DNA of 64,000 nt from a bacterium (lineage in GTDB: Bacteria; Pseudomonadota; Gammaproteobacteria; Burkholderiales; Thiobacillaceae): positions 62,001 to 126,000 of the forward strand of contig WOUQ01000006.1 in NCBI GenBank assembly GCA_009772925.1, written 5' to 3'. The notes below the pieces were generated by a model, which saw only the letters and a list, made by a program, of their open reading frames with translations, did no database searches and was not told the origin of the DNA. The position numbers and the translations under genes were made by a program. Shown here in pieces: positions 52,371 to 61,481 of the stretch (position 1 is its first letter; every line of letters begins with the position of its first letter).

Positions 52371-53152
52371 CAGAAGGCGTGTTCCGGACCCGGAAATTCA
52401 CCGGTTCTTACCGCCGCCACGTAGGCGCGGATGGCGGCGGCGATGTCGCCGGCGCCGCGCATGAAGTCGCGGGCGAAGCGCGGCGGCTTCGCGGTCAGGC
52501 CGAGCAGGTCCTGCAACACCAGCACCTGGCCGTCGCAGCCGGGACCGGCGCCGATGCCGATGGTGGGCATCGCGAGTTGCCGGCTGACCGCCTCGGCCAG
52601 GGCGGAGGGGATCGATTCCAGCACCAGCATGCCGGCGCCGGCGGCTTCCAGGTCGGCGGCGTCGCGCGACAGTTGCGCGGCGGCGCCGGCCTCCCGCGCC
52701 TGGGCGCGGTAGCCGGTGGCGTTGACGGACTGCGGCAGCAGGCCGAGATGACCGCACACCGGGATGCCGCGCTGGGTCAGGAAGCGCACCGTTTCCAGCA
52801 TGACCGCGCCTCCTTCCAGCTTGACCATGTTGGCACCGGCGGCCATCAGCCGGGCGGCCGCGTCGAAGGCCTGGGCGGGGCTTTTCTGGTAGGCGCCGAA
52901 GGGCAGGTCGGCCACCACGAAGGCCTTGCCGGCGACGCCGCGCGCCACCGCCTCGGTGTGGTAGGCCATCTGCTCCAGGGTGACGGGCAGGGTCGTGGCA
53001 TGGCCCTGCACGGTCATGCCCAGCGAATCGCCCACCAGCAGCACGTCGATGCCGTTGTCGACGAGGACGCGGGCAAAGCTGGCGTCGTAACAGGTCAGCA
53101 CACAGAGCTTTTCGCCCTGTTCGGCGCGGGCCAGGAGTTGGGGAAGGAACAT
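52370..53152 (-). CDS. panB: 3-methyl-2-oxobutanoate hydroxymethyltransferase PanB
   Basis: First pantothenate step, adding a hydroxymethyl group from methylene-tetrahydrofolate to oxoisovalerate. 260 residues: TCYDASFARVLVDNGIDVLL, VGDSLGMTVQGHATTLPVT, LPFGAYQ, MVKLEGGAVM, and VCGHLGLLPQSVNATGYR. GAGGAGG precedes the ATG. Encoded directly before panC; its substrate comes from the ilv pathway present earlier in the window. Confidence 0.96.
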   Translation of the reverse strand: MFLPQLLARAEQGEKLCVLTCYDASFARVLVDNGIDVLLVGDSLGMTVQGHATTLPVTLEQMAYHTEAVARGVAGKAFVVADLPFGAYQKSPAQAFDAAARLMAAGANMVKLEGGAVMLETVRFLTQRGIPVCGHLGLLPQSVNATGYRAQAREAGAAAQLSRDAADLEAAGAGMLVLESIPSALAEAVSRQLAMPTIGIGAGPGCDGQVLVLQDLLGLTAKPPRFARDFMRGAGDIAAAIRAYVAAVRTGEFPGPEHAF

Positions 53153-53167
53153 GCGGGCCTCCTCGTT

Positions 53168-53806
53168 TCAGCTACCCATGTTGAAGAATTCCCGCGCGCC
53201 GCGCATGTCCTGGATGCGTTGCGCGAGCAGTGCGAAATCCGCGTCCCGCTCGGCGAAGTTCAGGTGCTCGCTGTTGACGGTGAGCAGCGGCGCGCCCTCG
53301 TAATGATAGAAGAAGTCGCTGTAGGCCCTGGCCAGATCGGCGAGATAGGCCTCGCCCAGCTGGCGCTCGTAGGCGCGGCCGCGTTTCTTCACGCGCTCCA
53401 TGAGGACGGCGGGAGCGGCCTGCAGATAGACCACCAGATCGGGCGACGCGGCCTGGGGACTGAGGCCTTCGTAAAGCTGGCGGTAGAGACGGTATTCGGC
53501 GTCGTCGAGGTTGAGACGGGCGAACAGGGGATCCTTCTCCAGCATGAAATCCGCCACCGTCGATGGCGAGAACAGCTCGCCCTGGCTGAGGCGCCGCGCC
53601 TGCTCGACGCGCGAGACCAGAAAGAACAGTTGCGCGGGCAGGGCGTGGCGTCGACGGTCCTCGTAGAAGCGGGCCAGGAAGGGGTTCTCATCGGGATTCT
53701 CCAGCACCAGTTCCGCCCCCATGTGGGCCGCCAGCCGGCGCGCCAGGCTGGTCTTGCCGGCGCCGATGGGGCCCTCCACGACGATGTGGCGGAAGCGGCC
53801 GAGCAT
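53168..53806 (-). CDS. Deoxynucleoside kinase family protein
   Basis: 212-residue P-loop kinase of the dNK/dGK family. Walker A is EGPIGAGKTSLARRL (residues 11-25), followed by ENPDENPFLARFYEDRRRHA, FLVSRVEQARRL and YLQAAPAVLMERVKKRGRAYE (lid). The exact nucleoside is unclear. A kinase of this type between folK and panB is a recurring arrangement in betaproteobacteria. Confidence 0.88.
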   Translation of the reverse strand: MLGRFRHIVVEGPIGAGKTSLARRLAAHMGAELVLENPDENPFLARFYEDRRRHALPAQLFFLVSRVEQARRLSQGELFSPSTVADFMLEKDPLFARLNLDDAEYRLYRQLYEGLSPQAASPDLVVYLQAAPAVLMERVKKRGRAYERQLGEAYLADLARAYSDFFYHYEGAPLLTVNSEHLNFAERDADFALLAQRIQDMRGAREFFNMGS

Positions 53807-53830
53807 CCTGTCTCCTACTGGAATAGGCGG

Positions 53831-54340
53831 TCAGCGCGCGGCCCGCAGGCCTTCGGCGGGCAGGCGTTCGACGCCGTCCAGGGACAGGCCGGCGAGGCAG
53901 TCGGCGGCACGGCCGCAGCCGGGCACGAGGACATCCGGCGCGATTTCGGCCAGCGGGGCGATGACGAAGGCGCGTGCGGCCATGCGTGGATGCGGCAGGG
54001 TGAGGCCGGGTTCGTGCATGACGAGGCCGTCATACAGCAGCAGGTCGAGATCCAGGGTGCGCGGCGCGTTCTTGAACACGCGGTCGCGGCCGTGGCGGGT
54101 CTCGATTTCCAGCAGGGCAGACATCAGCGCGCGCGGCGAGAGGCGGGTGCGCAGGCCGGCGACGGCGTTGATGAAGTCGGGTTGTTCGACGTAGCCCACC
54201 GGCGTCGAACGGTACAGCGCGGAACGTGTGAACAGGCGGCTGTCCGGCAGGCGGCCCAGTTCGGCCATGGCCAGTTCCACCTGCTCGACGGGGTTGTCCA
54301 GATTGGCGCCCAGCGCCACGTAGGCTGCGATGTCAGGCAA
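53831..54340 (-). CDS. folK: 2-amino-4-hydroxy-6-hydroxymethyldihydropteridine pyrophosphokinase FolK
   Basis: Folate enzyme that pyrophosphorylates the product of FolB. 169 residues: AAYVALGANLDNPVEQVELA, STPVGYVEQPDFINAVAGL, and the signature RTLDLDLLLYDG followed by LPHPRMAARAFVIAPLAEI. There is no ATG at the right place; I use TTG 54340 (MPDIAAYVALG), eight bases before the pcnB stop, so translation is coupled to pcnB. Confidence 0.93.
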   Translation of the reverse strand: MPDIAAYVALGANLDNPVEQVELAMAELGRLPDSRLFTRSALYRSTPVGYVEQPDFINAVAGLRTRLSPRALMSALLEIETRHGRDRVFKNAPRTLDLDLLLYDGLVMHEPGLTLPHPRMAARAFVIAPLAEIAPDVLVPGCGRAADCLAGLSLDGVERLPAEGLRAAR

Positions 54341-55688
54341 GCTTGACCTCGACCGCGTCGTCCTTCTTGGCGCCCGGGCGACGTCGGCGCCGGCGCTTGC
54401 CCTCGCCGGCGGTGGCCGGCAGCAGCATGCCGGCCTGGGTGTCCTTGTCGGCGTCCTGGAAACGCGTCCACCAGTCCGCCAGTTCAGGCTCGGCGTCGCC
54501 GCCGCGCGCGCGGATGAGGAGGAAGTCGAAGCCGGCGCGGAAGCGGGGATGATCGAGCAGGCGGTAGGGGCGCGCGCCGCTGCGCTGCTCGAAGCGCGCT
54601 TGCAGCGCCCAGATCTCCTTGATCGTGCCGTCGAAACGGCGCGGAAAGGCGAGCGCGTCGCGCTGCCGCTCCAGTACCGCGTCCATGGCGTCATACAGGG
54701 CAGGTTGCGCGCTCTGGCCGGTTTCCTTGTTGCGGCGCCATTCCGCGCGCATGTCGAACCAGAGCAGGCAGGCCAGCATGAAGGCGGGCGAGGCCGACTG
54801 GCCGTGGCGCACGCGTTCGTCGGTGTCGTGCAGGGCGGCGTGCAGGAAGGCCTGCCGCTCGGCATCGTCGAGGATGGTGTCGAGCATGGGCAGGATGCCG
54901 TGATGCAGGCCCTCGGCGCGCAGTTGCCGCACGCCGCGCTCGGCATGGCCGGAGAGCAGCAGCTTCATCATCTCGTCGAACAGGCGCGAGGCGGGAATGC
55001 GTTCCAGCATCGGCGCCAGTTCGGCGATGGGCGCGCGCGTCGCGGGGTCGATGCGGAAATCCAGCCTGGCGGCGAAGCGGGCGGCGCGCAACATGCGCAC
55101 CGGGTCCTCGCGGAACCTGCGGGCGGGGTCGCCGATCATGCGCAGCACCTTGCGGCGGGCGTCCTCGACGCCGCCGTGCCAATCCCAGACCTCCTGCCGC
55201 TCCGGGTCGTAATACAGGGCGTTGATGGTGAAGTCGCGGCGGGCGGCGTCCTCCTCCTGGCTGCCGAAGACGTTGTCGCGCAGCAGCATGCCATCCTCGG
55301 CGGTGACGCGGGACTCGTCCTCCTCGTCCTCGACCTGGGGACTGGCGGCGCGGAAGGTGGTGACTTCGATGAGGTCGGCACCGCAATAGACGTGCACGAT
55401 CTGGAAGCGGCGGCCGATCAGGCGGGCGCGGCGGAACACCCGCTTGACCTCCTCCGGCCTGGCGTCGGTGGCAACGTCGAAATCCTTGGGCTCGCGTCCC
55501 AGCAGCAGGTCGCGCACCGCGCCACCGACCACGAAGGCGGTGTAGCCGGCCTCGCGCAACGCGCGGGTGGTGCGCAGGGCGCAGGAGGGCACCTGCTCGC
55601 GCCGGATGCCGTGGTCCTCAAGGGGAAGGATGCGCGGACCCGGCGCCGTTTTCCTGCCGAGTACCTTGTCGATGAGCCGGCGGATCAT
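54333..55688 (-). CDS. pcnB: Poly(A) polymerase I PcnB
   Basis: Adds poly(A) tails that mark RNA for decay. 451 residues: nucleotidyltransferase core FVVGGAVRDLLLGREPKDFDVATDA, RRDFTINALYYDP, FREDPVRMLRAARFAARLDF, and a very basic tail (GKRRRRRRPGAKKDD) typical of PcnB as opposed to CCA-adding enzymes. I chose ATG 55688 because a TATAAT sits between it and the upstream ATG at 55754. Confidence 0.93.
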   Translation of the reverse strand: MIRRLIDKVLGRKTAPGPRILPLEDHGIRREQVPSCALRTTRALREAGYTAFVVGGAVRDLLLGREPKDFDVATDARPEEVKRVFRRARLIGRRFQIVHVYCGADLIEVTTFRAASPQVEDEEDESRVTAEDGMLLRDNVFGSQEEDAARRDFTINALYYDPERQEVWDWHGGVEDARRKVLRMIGDPARRFREDPVRMLRAARFAARLDFRIDPATRAPIAELAPMLERIPASRLFDEMMKLLLSGHAERGVRQLRAEGLHHGILPMLDTILDDAERQAFLHAALHDTDERVRHGQSASPAFMLACLLWFDMRAEWRRNKETGQSAQPALYDAMDAVLERQRDALAFPRRFDGTIKEIWALQARFEQRSGARPYRLLDHPRFRAGFDFLLIRARGGDAEPELADWWTRFQDADKDTQAGMLLPATAGEGKRRRRRRPGAKKDDAVEVKLA

Positions 55689-55745
55689 GGCTGCCGGCGC
55701 GGGGGAGCGGTCATGGGGGTGGGAAGGTTCTCCGAAGCGGCGGGC

Positions 55746-55751
55746 ATTATA
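55746..55751 (-). promoter_or_regulatory. -10 element of the pcnB-folK-panBC operon
   Basis: A perfect TATAAT on the minus strand, 58 bases before the pcnB ATG at 55688. The -35 is not clear at 17 bases. Its position excludes the longer pcnB start at 55754. Confidence 0.5.
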
Positions 55752-55837
55752 CACGCAGGGGCATGGTCTTTCGGCTTGCCCGCGGGGACCGCAGGGGCTA
55801 CAGTACCGCGAGTTTTCAGCGCAAGGGGATATAGGGA

Positions 55838-56443
55838 GTGTTAGCCCTCATCGAAGCAGCGGGATGGCCCATCTGGCCCTTGATCATTGCGTCAATCCTG
55901 GCCCTGGCCATCATCTTCGAGCGTCTCTATACCCTGCGCCGCACCCAGGTGATCCCCGAAGGCTTGCTCGAACAGGCCCTGAACAACCTGCGCCAGCATG
56001 GACCCAACCCCGACCTGTTGCGCGGCCTCGCCGAGGGCTCGCCGCTTGGGCGCATCCTCGCCGTGGGCATCCGCAACCTGCACAACTCGCGCGAGGTGAT
56101 GAAGGAATCGCTGGAGGAGGCCGGCCGCGCCGTGGCCCACGATCTCGAGCGCTTCCTGCTGTCCCTCGGCACCATCGCCACCGTCGCGCCATTGCTCGGC
56201 CTGCTGGGCACGGTGGTGGGCATGATCGAGATATTCGGCGCGCAGTCGCCCACCGGCGGCAACCCCGCAGCCCTCGCGCACGGCATCTCGGTGGCCCTGT
56301 ACAACACCGCCTTCGGCATCATCGTGGCCATTCCCAGCATGATCTTTTACCGCTTCTTCCGCGGGCGGGTCGACGCCTACCTGGTGGAGATGGAGCAGCA
56401 CGCCGTGCGTCTGGTGGAGATCCTGCACGGCGAGCGCAAGTAA
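55838..56443 (+). CDS. exbB: ExbB-like MotA/TolQ/ExbB proton channel protein
   Basis: 201-residue inner-membrane protein that forms the motor with ExbD. Three membrane helices: PIWPLIIASILALAIIFERL, then TIATVAPLLGLLGTVVGMIE and HGISVALYNTAFGIIVAIPS, the last two being the family signature. The start is GTG 55838 with a GGGAG upstream. It is shorter than TolQ at 8697 and pairs with exbD and lpxK, so it may energise an uptake or lipid-related system rather than Tol. Confidence 0.9.
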   Translation: MLALIEAAGWPIWPLIIASILALAIIFERLYTLRRTQVIPEGLLEQALNNLRQHGPNPDLLRGLAEGSPLGRILAVGIRNLHNSREVMKESLEEAGRAVAHDLERFLLSLGTIATVAPLLGLLGTVVGMIEIFGAQSPTGGNPAALAHGISVALYNTAFGIIVAIPSMIFYRFFRGRVDAYLVEMEQHAVRLVEILHGERK

Positions 56444-56868
56444 TGCATTTTCGCCACCTGCGCCGTGACGAGCCGGAGATCAACCTCATTCCGTTGATCG
56501 ACGTGCTGCTGGTGATCCTGATCTTTCTGGCGGTCACCACCACCTACGCGCGCTTCGCCGAGTTGCAGATCAACCTGCCCGAGGCCGAGGGCGAAAGCCC
56601 CAAGGAAGTGCCCACCCAGATCAACGTCGGCGTCGACCAGCAGGGTGGTTACAACATAGCCGGCGCGCCGGTGCCGGCCGGCGGCGTGGAAGCCCTGGTC
56701 GACGCGCTGAAAGCGGCGGCCGGCGGGCAGGCGGACCCGGTCATCGTCATCGCCGCCGATGCCCACGCCACGCACCAGGCGGTGATACGGGTGATGGATG
56801 CCGCGCGCCGCGCCGGTTACCCGCGGGTGACCTTCGTCACCCATATCTCTCCCGCCGAACAGCCTTGA
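56443..56868 (+). CDS. exbD: ExbD/TolR family protein
   Basis: 141 residues: one membrane helix with the proton-path Asp (INLIPLIDVLLVILIFLAV, D20 or so) and a periplasmic domain (DPVIVIAADAHATHQAVIRV). The ATG overlaps the exbB stop by one base; the end overlaps the lpxK TTG start by four bases. Confidence 0.93.
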   Translation: MHFRHLRRDEPEINLIPLIDVLLVILIFLAVTTTYARFAELQINLPEAEGESPKEVPTQINVGVDQQGGYNIAGAPVPAGGVEALVDALKAAAGGQADPVIVIAADAHATHQAVIRVMDAARRAGYPRVTFVTHISPAEQP

Positions 56869-57878
56869 GCCAGGCGCTCACGCGCGCGTGGCACGGCCAG
56901 GGCTCGAGGTGGGTGCGTACGCTGCTACTCGGCCTGTATCCCCTGAGTCTGCTTTTCGGGGCGCTGGTGGCGCTGCGGCGCCGGTTCTACCACCTCGGCC
57001 TGCTCAAGGTCACGCGCCTGCCGGTACCCGTCATCGTCGTCGGCAACCTCACCGTCGGCGGCGCCGGCAAGACCCCCCTGGTGCTGGCCCTGGTGGACTG
57101 GCTGCGGCGGGCCGGATACCGGCCCGGCCTGATCAGCCGGGGGTATGGCGGCGCCGCGCGTGAACCCATGCCGGTATCCGCCGACAGCGATCCCGCCCTG
57201 GTGGGGGATGAGCCCGTGCTGCTGGCGCGCCGCGCCGCCTGTCCGGTCTGGGTGGGGCGCGCCCGGGGCGAGGCCGGGCGGCGATTGCTGGCCCGGCATC
57301 CAGAAGTGGATGTGCTGCTGGCCGATGACGGCCTGCAGCATCTGGCCCTGGCGCGCGACATGGAAATCGTCGTCGTCGATGGTCGACGTGCCTTCGGCAA
57401 CGCTCGTCTGTTGCCCGCCGGTCCCCTGCGCGAACCGCTTGCCCGCCTGGCCGAAGTGGATGCGGTGGTGGTCAACGGCGGCGGCATGAGCGGCTTGCCC
57501 GTACCCACTTTCGCCATGGCGCTGCACGGCACCGATTTCGTCAATCTCGCCGATCCCGCGCGGGTGGTCGACGCCGCCCATTTCGGCGGGCGCAAGCTGC
57601 ACGCGCTGGCCGGCATCGGCGATCCCGCGCGTTTCTTCGAGCGCCTTCGCGAACTCGGCCTGCACATCGAGGCGCATGCCTTTCCCGATCATCATTCCTA
57701 TTCCGCCGCCGATTTGCCCGCCGGCACGCTGCTGATGACGGAAAAGGACGCGGTGAAATGCGCCGCCTTTGCCCGGCCGGATGACTGGTTTCTTTCGGTT
57801 GACGCCGAGGTGGAGGCGGGACTAAATACCCTGCTGTCGAATGTCATGAAAGTCCGCCATGGATCCCAAGCTGCTTGA
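56865..57878 (+). CDS. lpxK: Tetraacyldisaccharide 4'-kinase LpxK
   Basis: Lipid A kinase that phosphorylates the 4' position. 337 residues: N-terminal membrane-associated helix ([18 protein letters not shown]), Walker [25 protein letters not shown], and [20 protein letters not shown]. The start is TTG 56865. exbB-exbD-lpxK-trm112 is the common betaproteobacterial order, but kdsB does not follow here; flagellar genes do. Confidence 0.94.
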   Translation: MSQALTRAWHGQGSRWVRTLLLGLYPLSLLFGALVALRRRFYHLGLLKVTRLPVPVIVVGNLTVGGAGKTPLVLALVDWLRRAGYRPGLISRGYGGAAREPMPVSADSDPALVGDEPVLLARRAACPVWVGRARGEAGRRLLARHPEVDVLLADDGLQHLALARDMEIVVVDGRRAFGNARLLPAGPLREPLARLAEVDAVVVNGGGMSGLPVPTFAMALHGTDFVNLADPARVVDAAHFGGRKLHALAGIGDPARFFERLRELGLHIEAHAFPDHHSYSAADLPAGTLLMTEKDAVKCAAFARPDDWFLSVDAEVEAGLNTLLSNVMKVRHGSQAA

Positions 57879-58041
57879 AATCCTCGTCTGCCCCGTCTGC
57901 AAGGGGCCACTGGTGTATCACAAGGAGGCGCGGGAACTGATCTGCAAGGCGGATCGTCTGGCTTTCCCCATCCGTGACGGCATCCCGGTCATGCTGGAGG
58001 AAGATGCCCGGCGTCTGCAGGAAACCGAGGAAGTCGCCTGA
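57859..58041 (+). CDS. Trm112-family small zinc-ribbon protein
   Basis: 60 residues beginning [20 protein letters not shown], with an incomplete zinc ribbon (CPVCK, then [21 protein letters not shown]). The family is named for the eukaryotic methyltransferase activator; the bacterial role is unknown. It overlaps the end of lpxK by 20 bases. Confidence 0.88.
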   Translation: MDPKLLEILVCPVCKGPLVYHKEARELICKADRLAFPIRDGIPVMLEEDARRLQETEEVA

Positions 58042-58075
58042 TCGGCGGCGCCACCAGCCCGACGGCGGTCGCCGC

Positions 58076-58531
58076 ATGGCCCAGCCTTTCCCGCTGCAAT
58101 CCCTGCTTGATCACGCCCGCCATCGCATGGATGCGGGCGAACGCCTGCTGCGCATCCTGAAGCGCCGGGTGGAGGTCGCGCAGCAGCGTTTGCTTGAGTT
58201 GCGCGAATACAAACTGGACTATCAGCAGCGCCTCACCGGCGGCGGCGCGCGGGGCATGGACATCCATCTGCTGCGGGATTTTCACGTCTTTCTCGGCAAA
58301 CTGGACACCGCCATCGCGCATCAGGCCGGCGAGGTGGAGAAAGCCGAGGGCAATTGGCGCGCCGCCCACGACAACTGGCTCGCCCTGCGACGCAAGGTGA
58401 AAGCTTACGAAACCCTGGCCAATCGCCATCAGCAGCGGGAAAACGCGCGCCAGGAAAAACGCGAGCAGCGCCTGACCGACGAAACCGCCCTGCGCCGGCA
58501 CCTGCATCGGGACGGCGGTTCCATGATCTGA
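58076..58531 (+). CDS. fliJ: Flagellar export chaperone FliJ
   Basis: 151-residue helical, coiled-coil protein of the flagellar export apparatus (escort of chaperones and ATPase partner). Opening MAQPFPLQSLLDHARHRMD, then long charged helices (ERLLRILKRRVEVAQQRLLE; RRKVKAYETLANRHQQRENA) and a KREQRLTDE end, typical of FliJ. fliI, which usually precedes it, is absent here, so the flagellar cluster begins with fliJ. Confidence 0.88.
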   Translation: MAQPFPLQSLLDHARHRMDAGERLLRILKRRVEVAQQRLLELREYKLDYQQRLTGGGARGMDIHLLRDFHVFLGKLDTAIAHQAGEVEKAEGNWRAAHDNWLALRRKVKAYETLANRHQQRENARQEKREQRLTDETALRRHLHRDGGSMI

Positions 58532-58580
58532 GGCGGCACGATGCTTGCTTAAGCTTCCTCAAAGTGGCACGGAGGAAGAC

Positions 58581-59828
58581 ATGGTCGATGTTTCGACGGT
58601 ATTGGATGCGGCCGCCGGTGTGGCGGCCGGCAAGGTCGATCCCGGTGTGGCGGGGCAGGGCGGCAAGGCCGCCGCTTCGTTCTTTGCCGTGCTTGCGGCG
58701 CGCATGGCGCCTGCGGGTGATGCGAACGGGGTGGAGGCCGCGCTGCCGCTGGGCGTCGGCGTGGAGCCCGTGGCCGGAGGGAATGCGTTGTCCGCGAAGG
58801 AGACCGCCAACGGCCTGCCGGCCCAGGAAGTGGCCAGCGAGGTGGCCGCCGATGGCGTCCTCGATCCCGCCGCCTATCCCGCCTTGGCGGCGGCCATGAA
58901 CGGTCAGCCGGTGGCGGCGGCGTCCGGGCAAGCGCCGGCCGCATCGTCCACCGGTCCGGTTTCCGCTACTCCCGGGGCGGCCGTGCCGCAGTCCGCAAGC
59001 CTGCAGGGTACTTCGGCGCGCGCATCCGCGCAGATGGCCGCAGAGGACACGCCACCGCAGTCCGCGCCAGCGCCGGCCACTGGTCTGCCAGAAACCGCGA
59101 AGACCCGGGCTGATCTGTCACGCTACCCCGCCGATGGCCTGGCCAGGGCGGCAAACCCTGCCGCCGATGCGGCCATGAAAGGGCAAGCCTTGCCGCAATC
59201 GCTGGCCGCCAATGTGGCGTCCCAGTCCGCGGCGGGGGCTGCGCTCGCGCGCGAGGGTATCGTCGATGCCTTGGCCGCCGTTTCGGCAAGCACCACCACC
59301 GGCCCGGGCGGAACCGCTGCCCTCGTCCCGACGACGGGGAGCGTGCTGACAGATCCCGCCATGTCGAGGTTGTTCGATGTCCTTCCCCGGCAGATCGAAG
59401 GTCGCCTGAATGTCGCCATCGAGGCGCCATTCCGCTCCCCGGCCTTCGCGAGTGAACTGGGTGAGAAGATCGTCTGGCTGGCCGGACGTCATGCGCAATT
59501 CGCCGAACTCAGCCTCAACCCGCCTCATCTAGGGGCCTTGGAGGTGCGCCTCAGCGTGTCCGGCGGCGAGGCTGTGGCCCAGTTCTTCTCCGCCAATGCC
59601 GGGGTGCGCGATGCCCTGGAAACCGCCATGCCGCGCCTGCGCGAACTCATGGCCCAGGCTGGCATCAATCTCGGCGAGGCTCAGGTGCGCGACGAGGCCT
59701 TCGCGCGTGACGAAGCCGCGCGAGGTGAACTTCGCACTTCCGCGGGCGCCTCCACGCAAGCTTCCGAGGAGATGGCTGCGCGCGCGCTGCCGATGCGTGG
59801 CATGGGGCTGGTGGATCTCTACGTCTGA
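58581..59828 (+). CDS. fliK: Flagellar hook-length control protein FliK
   Basis: 415 residues. A long Ala/Pro/Thr-rich ruler region (about 1-270) of low complexity is followed by the conserved C-terminal domain that switches export specificity (ELSLNPPHLGALEVRLSVSG, QFFSANAGVRDALETAMPRL, LMAQAGINLGEAQVRDE). ATG 58581 has GGAGGAAG directly upstream. Confidence 0.88.
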   Translation: MVDVSTVLDAAAGVAAGKVDPGVAGQGGKAAASFFAVLAARMAPAGDANGVEAALPLGVGVEPVAGGNALSAKETANGLPAQEVASEVAADGVLDPAAYPALAAAMNGQPVAAASGQAPAASSTGPVSATPGAAVPQSASLQGTSARASAQMAAEDTPPQSAPAPATGLPETAKTRADLSRYPADGLARAANPAADAAMKGQALPQSLAANVASQSAAGAALAREGIVDALAAVSASTTTGPGGTAALVPTTGSVLTDPAMSRLFDVLPRQIEGRLNVAIEAPFRSPAFASELGEKIVWLAGRHAQFAELSLNPPHLGALEVRLSVSGGEAVAQFFSANAGVRDALETAMPRLRELMAQAGINLGEAQVRDEAFARDEAARGELRTSAGASTQASEEMAARALPMRGMGLVDLYV

Positions 59829-59974
59829 GTCGCGCGGGCCTGGCATGCGCAGCCCGCATGCGCCGGGGCTTGCCTATTGTCTTGTTATGACGTAATAAAG
59901 AACATAAGCTTCGTGAAGAAACATTCTGTTTTTGCGCGATATTTTCTGGCAAGGGTTTTTCCATAGGGGGCGAT
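59829..59974. other. AT-rich fliK-fliL gap
   Basis: 146 bases with an AT-rich block at 59880-59945 (TTGTTATGACGTAATAAAG and beyond), unlike the GC-rich surroundings. It probably holds the promoter of fliLMNOPQR. I do not find a clear sigma-54, sigma-28 or sigma-70 match. Confidence 0.4.
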
Positions 59975-60475
59975 GTGGCGAAAGAGGAAGCGCCGGCTGC
60001 GGAAGCGGAAGCGCAAGTACCCAAGAAAAAGGGCAAGCTGATCCTCATCCTGGCGGTGGTGGCGGTGCTCGTGCTGGGCGGCGGTGTCGCCGCCTTCCTG
60101 CTGCTGTCGCAGCCGGATGCGGAACAGACCGAGGTGGCCGAGGCGGAAGTGGAAGACAAGACTCCGCCGGTGTACGAGCGCCTGGAAACCTTCACCGTCA
60201 ACCTGTCGGATCAGCAAAGCTACCTGCAGACCGACATCCAGCTTCTGCTTGGGAATGCCGAGGTCCAGGCGAAGATCAAGCAACGCATGCCCGAGGTGCG
60301 CGATGCCCTGATCCGCCTGTTGTCGGGCAAGACGACCGACGAGTTGACCCAGCAGGAAGGCAAGGATGCGCTGGCCACCGAGATCGCCCAGTCGGTGAAT
60401 GCCGTGCTGAAGGTCGAGGACGAGGCGGAGGGAGTCAAGAAAGTGTTGTTCGCTTCCTTCATCATCCAGGGCTGA
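59975..60475 (+). CDS. fliL: Flagellar basal-body protein FliL
   Basis: 166 residues with one membrane helix (LILILAVVAVLVLGGGVAAF) near the N-terminus and a periplasmic domain (ERLETFTVNLSDQQSYLQTD, MPEVRDALIRLLSGKT) that rings the stator units. The start is GTG 59975 after TAGGGGGCGAT. It leads a coupled run into fliM. Confidence 0.93.
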   Translation: MAKEEAPAAEAEAQVPKKKGKLILILAVVAVLVLGGGVAAFLLLSQPDAEQTEVAEAEVEDKTPPVYERLETFTVNLSDQQSYLQTDIQLLLGNAEVQAKIKQRMPEVRDALIRLLSGKTTDELTQQEGKDALATEIAQSVNAVLKVEDEAEGVKKVLFASFIIQG

Positions 60476-60485
60476 CTGGAACAAC

Positions 60486-61481
60486 GTGGCCGACGACATC
60501 CTTTCCCAGGAAGAGGTCGATGCCCTGCTCAGGGGGGTGACCGGGGAATCGGAGGAATCCGGAGCCGAGGAGGCTGGGGGGAGTGTCCGCGTCTATGACA
60601 TTGGCCGCCAGGAACGCATCGTGCGCGGGCGCATGCCCACGCTGGAAATCATCAACGAACGCTTCGCGCGCAATTTCCGCATCGGCCTGTTCAACCTGAT
60701 CCGCCGCACTGCGGAAATCTCGGTGGGTCCGGTGACAGTCATCAAATACAGCGAATTCGTGCGCAACCTGGTGGTGCCCACCAACCTGAACATGGTGCAC
60801 ATGAACCCGCTGCGCGGCACCGCGCTGTTCGTGTTCGATCCGAACCTGGTGTTCCTGGTCATCGACAACCTGTTCGGCGGCGACGGCCGCTACCACATGC
60901 GCGTCGAGGGGCGTGACTTCACGCCCACCGAACAGCGCATCATCAAGAAGATGCTGGAAGTGGTGTTCGAGGAAATGCGCAAGGCCTGGGAAGCGATCTT
61001 TCCCATCCGTTTCGAATACGTGCGCTCGGAAATGAACACCCAGTTCGCCAACATTGCCACGCCCACGGAAGTGGTGGTGGTGAACACCTTCAACATCGAG
61101 TTGGGCTCGGGCGGTGGCGATTTCCATGTCTGCATGCCCTACAGCATGATCGAGCCGATCCGCGACCAGCTCACCAGCTCCATGCAGGCCGACCGCGCCG
61201 AAGCCGACGAGCGCTGGATTTCGCAGATGCGCCTGCAGGTGCAGGACGCGGAGGTGGAACTGGTGGCGAACCTGGGACATACTTCGGTCACCCTGCGGCA
61301 GATCGTCGATCTCAAGGTGGGCGACGTGATTTCCTTGGAAGTGCCGGATGCCGTGGTCGCCCACGTCGACGGCGTGCCCCTGTTCCGCTGCCAATATGGC
61401 CAGCGCAGCGGGCAACTGGCCCTCAAGGTCGAGCAGGTCCTGCAGGGCCAGGATCAACTGTCCTGTGCCGGGAGCCTATGA
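60486..61481 (+). CDS. fliM: Flagellar motor switch protein FliM
   Basis: 331-residue C-ring protein that binds phosphorylated CheY through its N-terminal peptide (ILSQEEVDALLRGVTG). The middle domain shows RIVRGRMPTLEIINERFARN and NLFGGDGRYHMRVEGRDF. The C-terminal SpoA-like domain reads TSVTLRQIVDLKVGDVISLE. GTG start; its end overlaps fliN. Confidence 0.96.
   Translation: MADDILSQEEVDALLRGVTGESEESGAEEAGGSVRVYDIGRQERIVRGRMPTLEIINERFARNFRIGLFNLIRRTAEISVGPVTVIKYSEFVRNLVVPTNLNMVHMNPLRGTALFVFDPNLVFLVIDNLFGGDGRYHMRVEGRDFTPTEQRIIKKMLEVVFEEMRKAWEAIFPIRFEYVRSEMNTQFANIATPTEVVVVNTFNIELGSGGGDFHVCMPYSMIEPIRDQLTSSMQADRAEADERWISQMRLQVQDAEVELVANLGHTSVTLRQIVDLKVGDVISLEVPDAVVAHVDGVPLFRCQYGQRSGQLALKVEQVLQGQDQLSCAGSL

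Noticed and set aside
58566-58584. TGGCACG just before fliK as a sigma-54 -24 element
   Set aside because: There is no GC at the -12 spacing, and the stretch overlaps the fliK ribosome-binding site.
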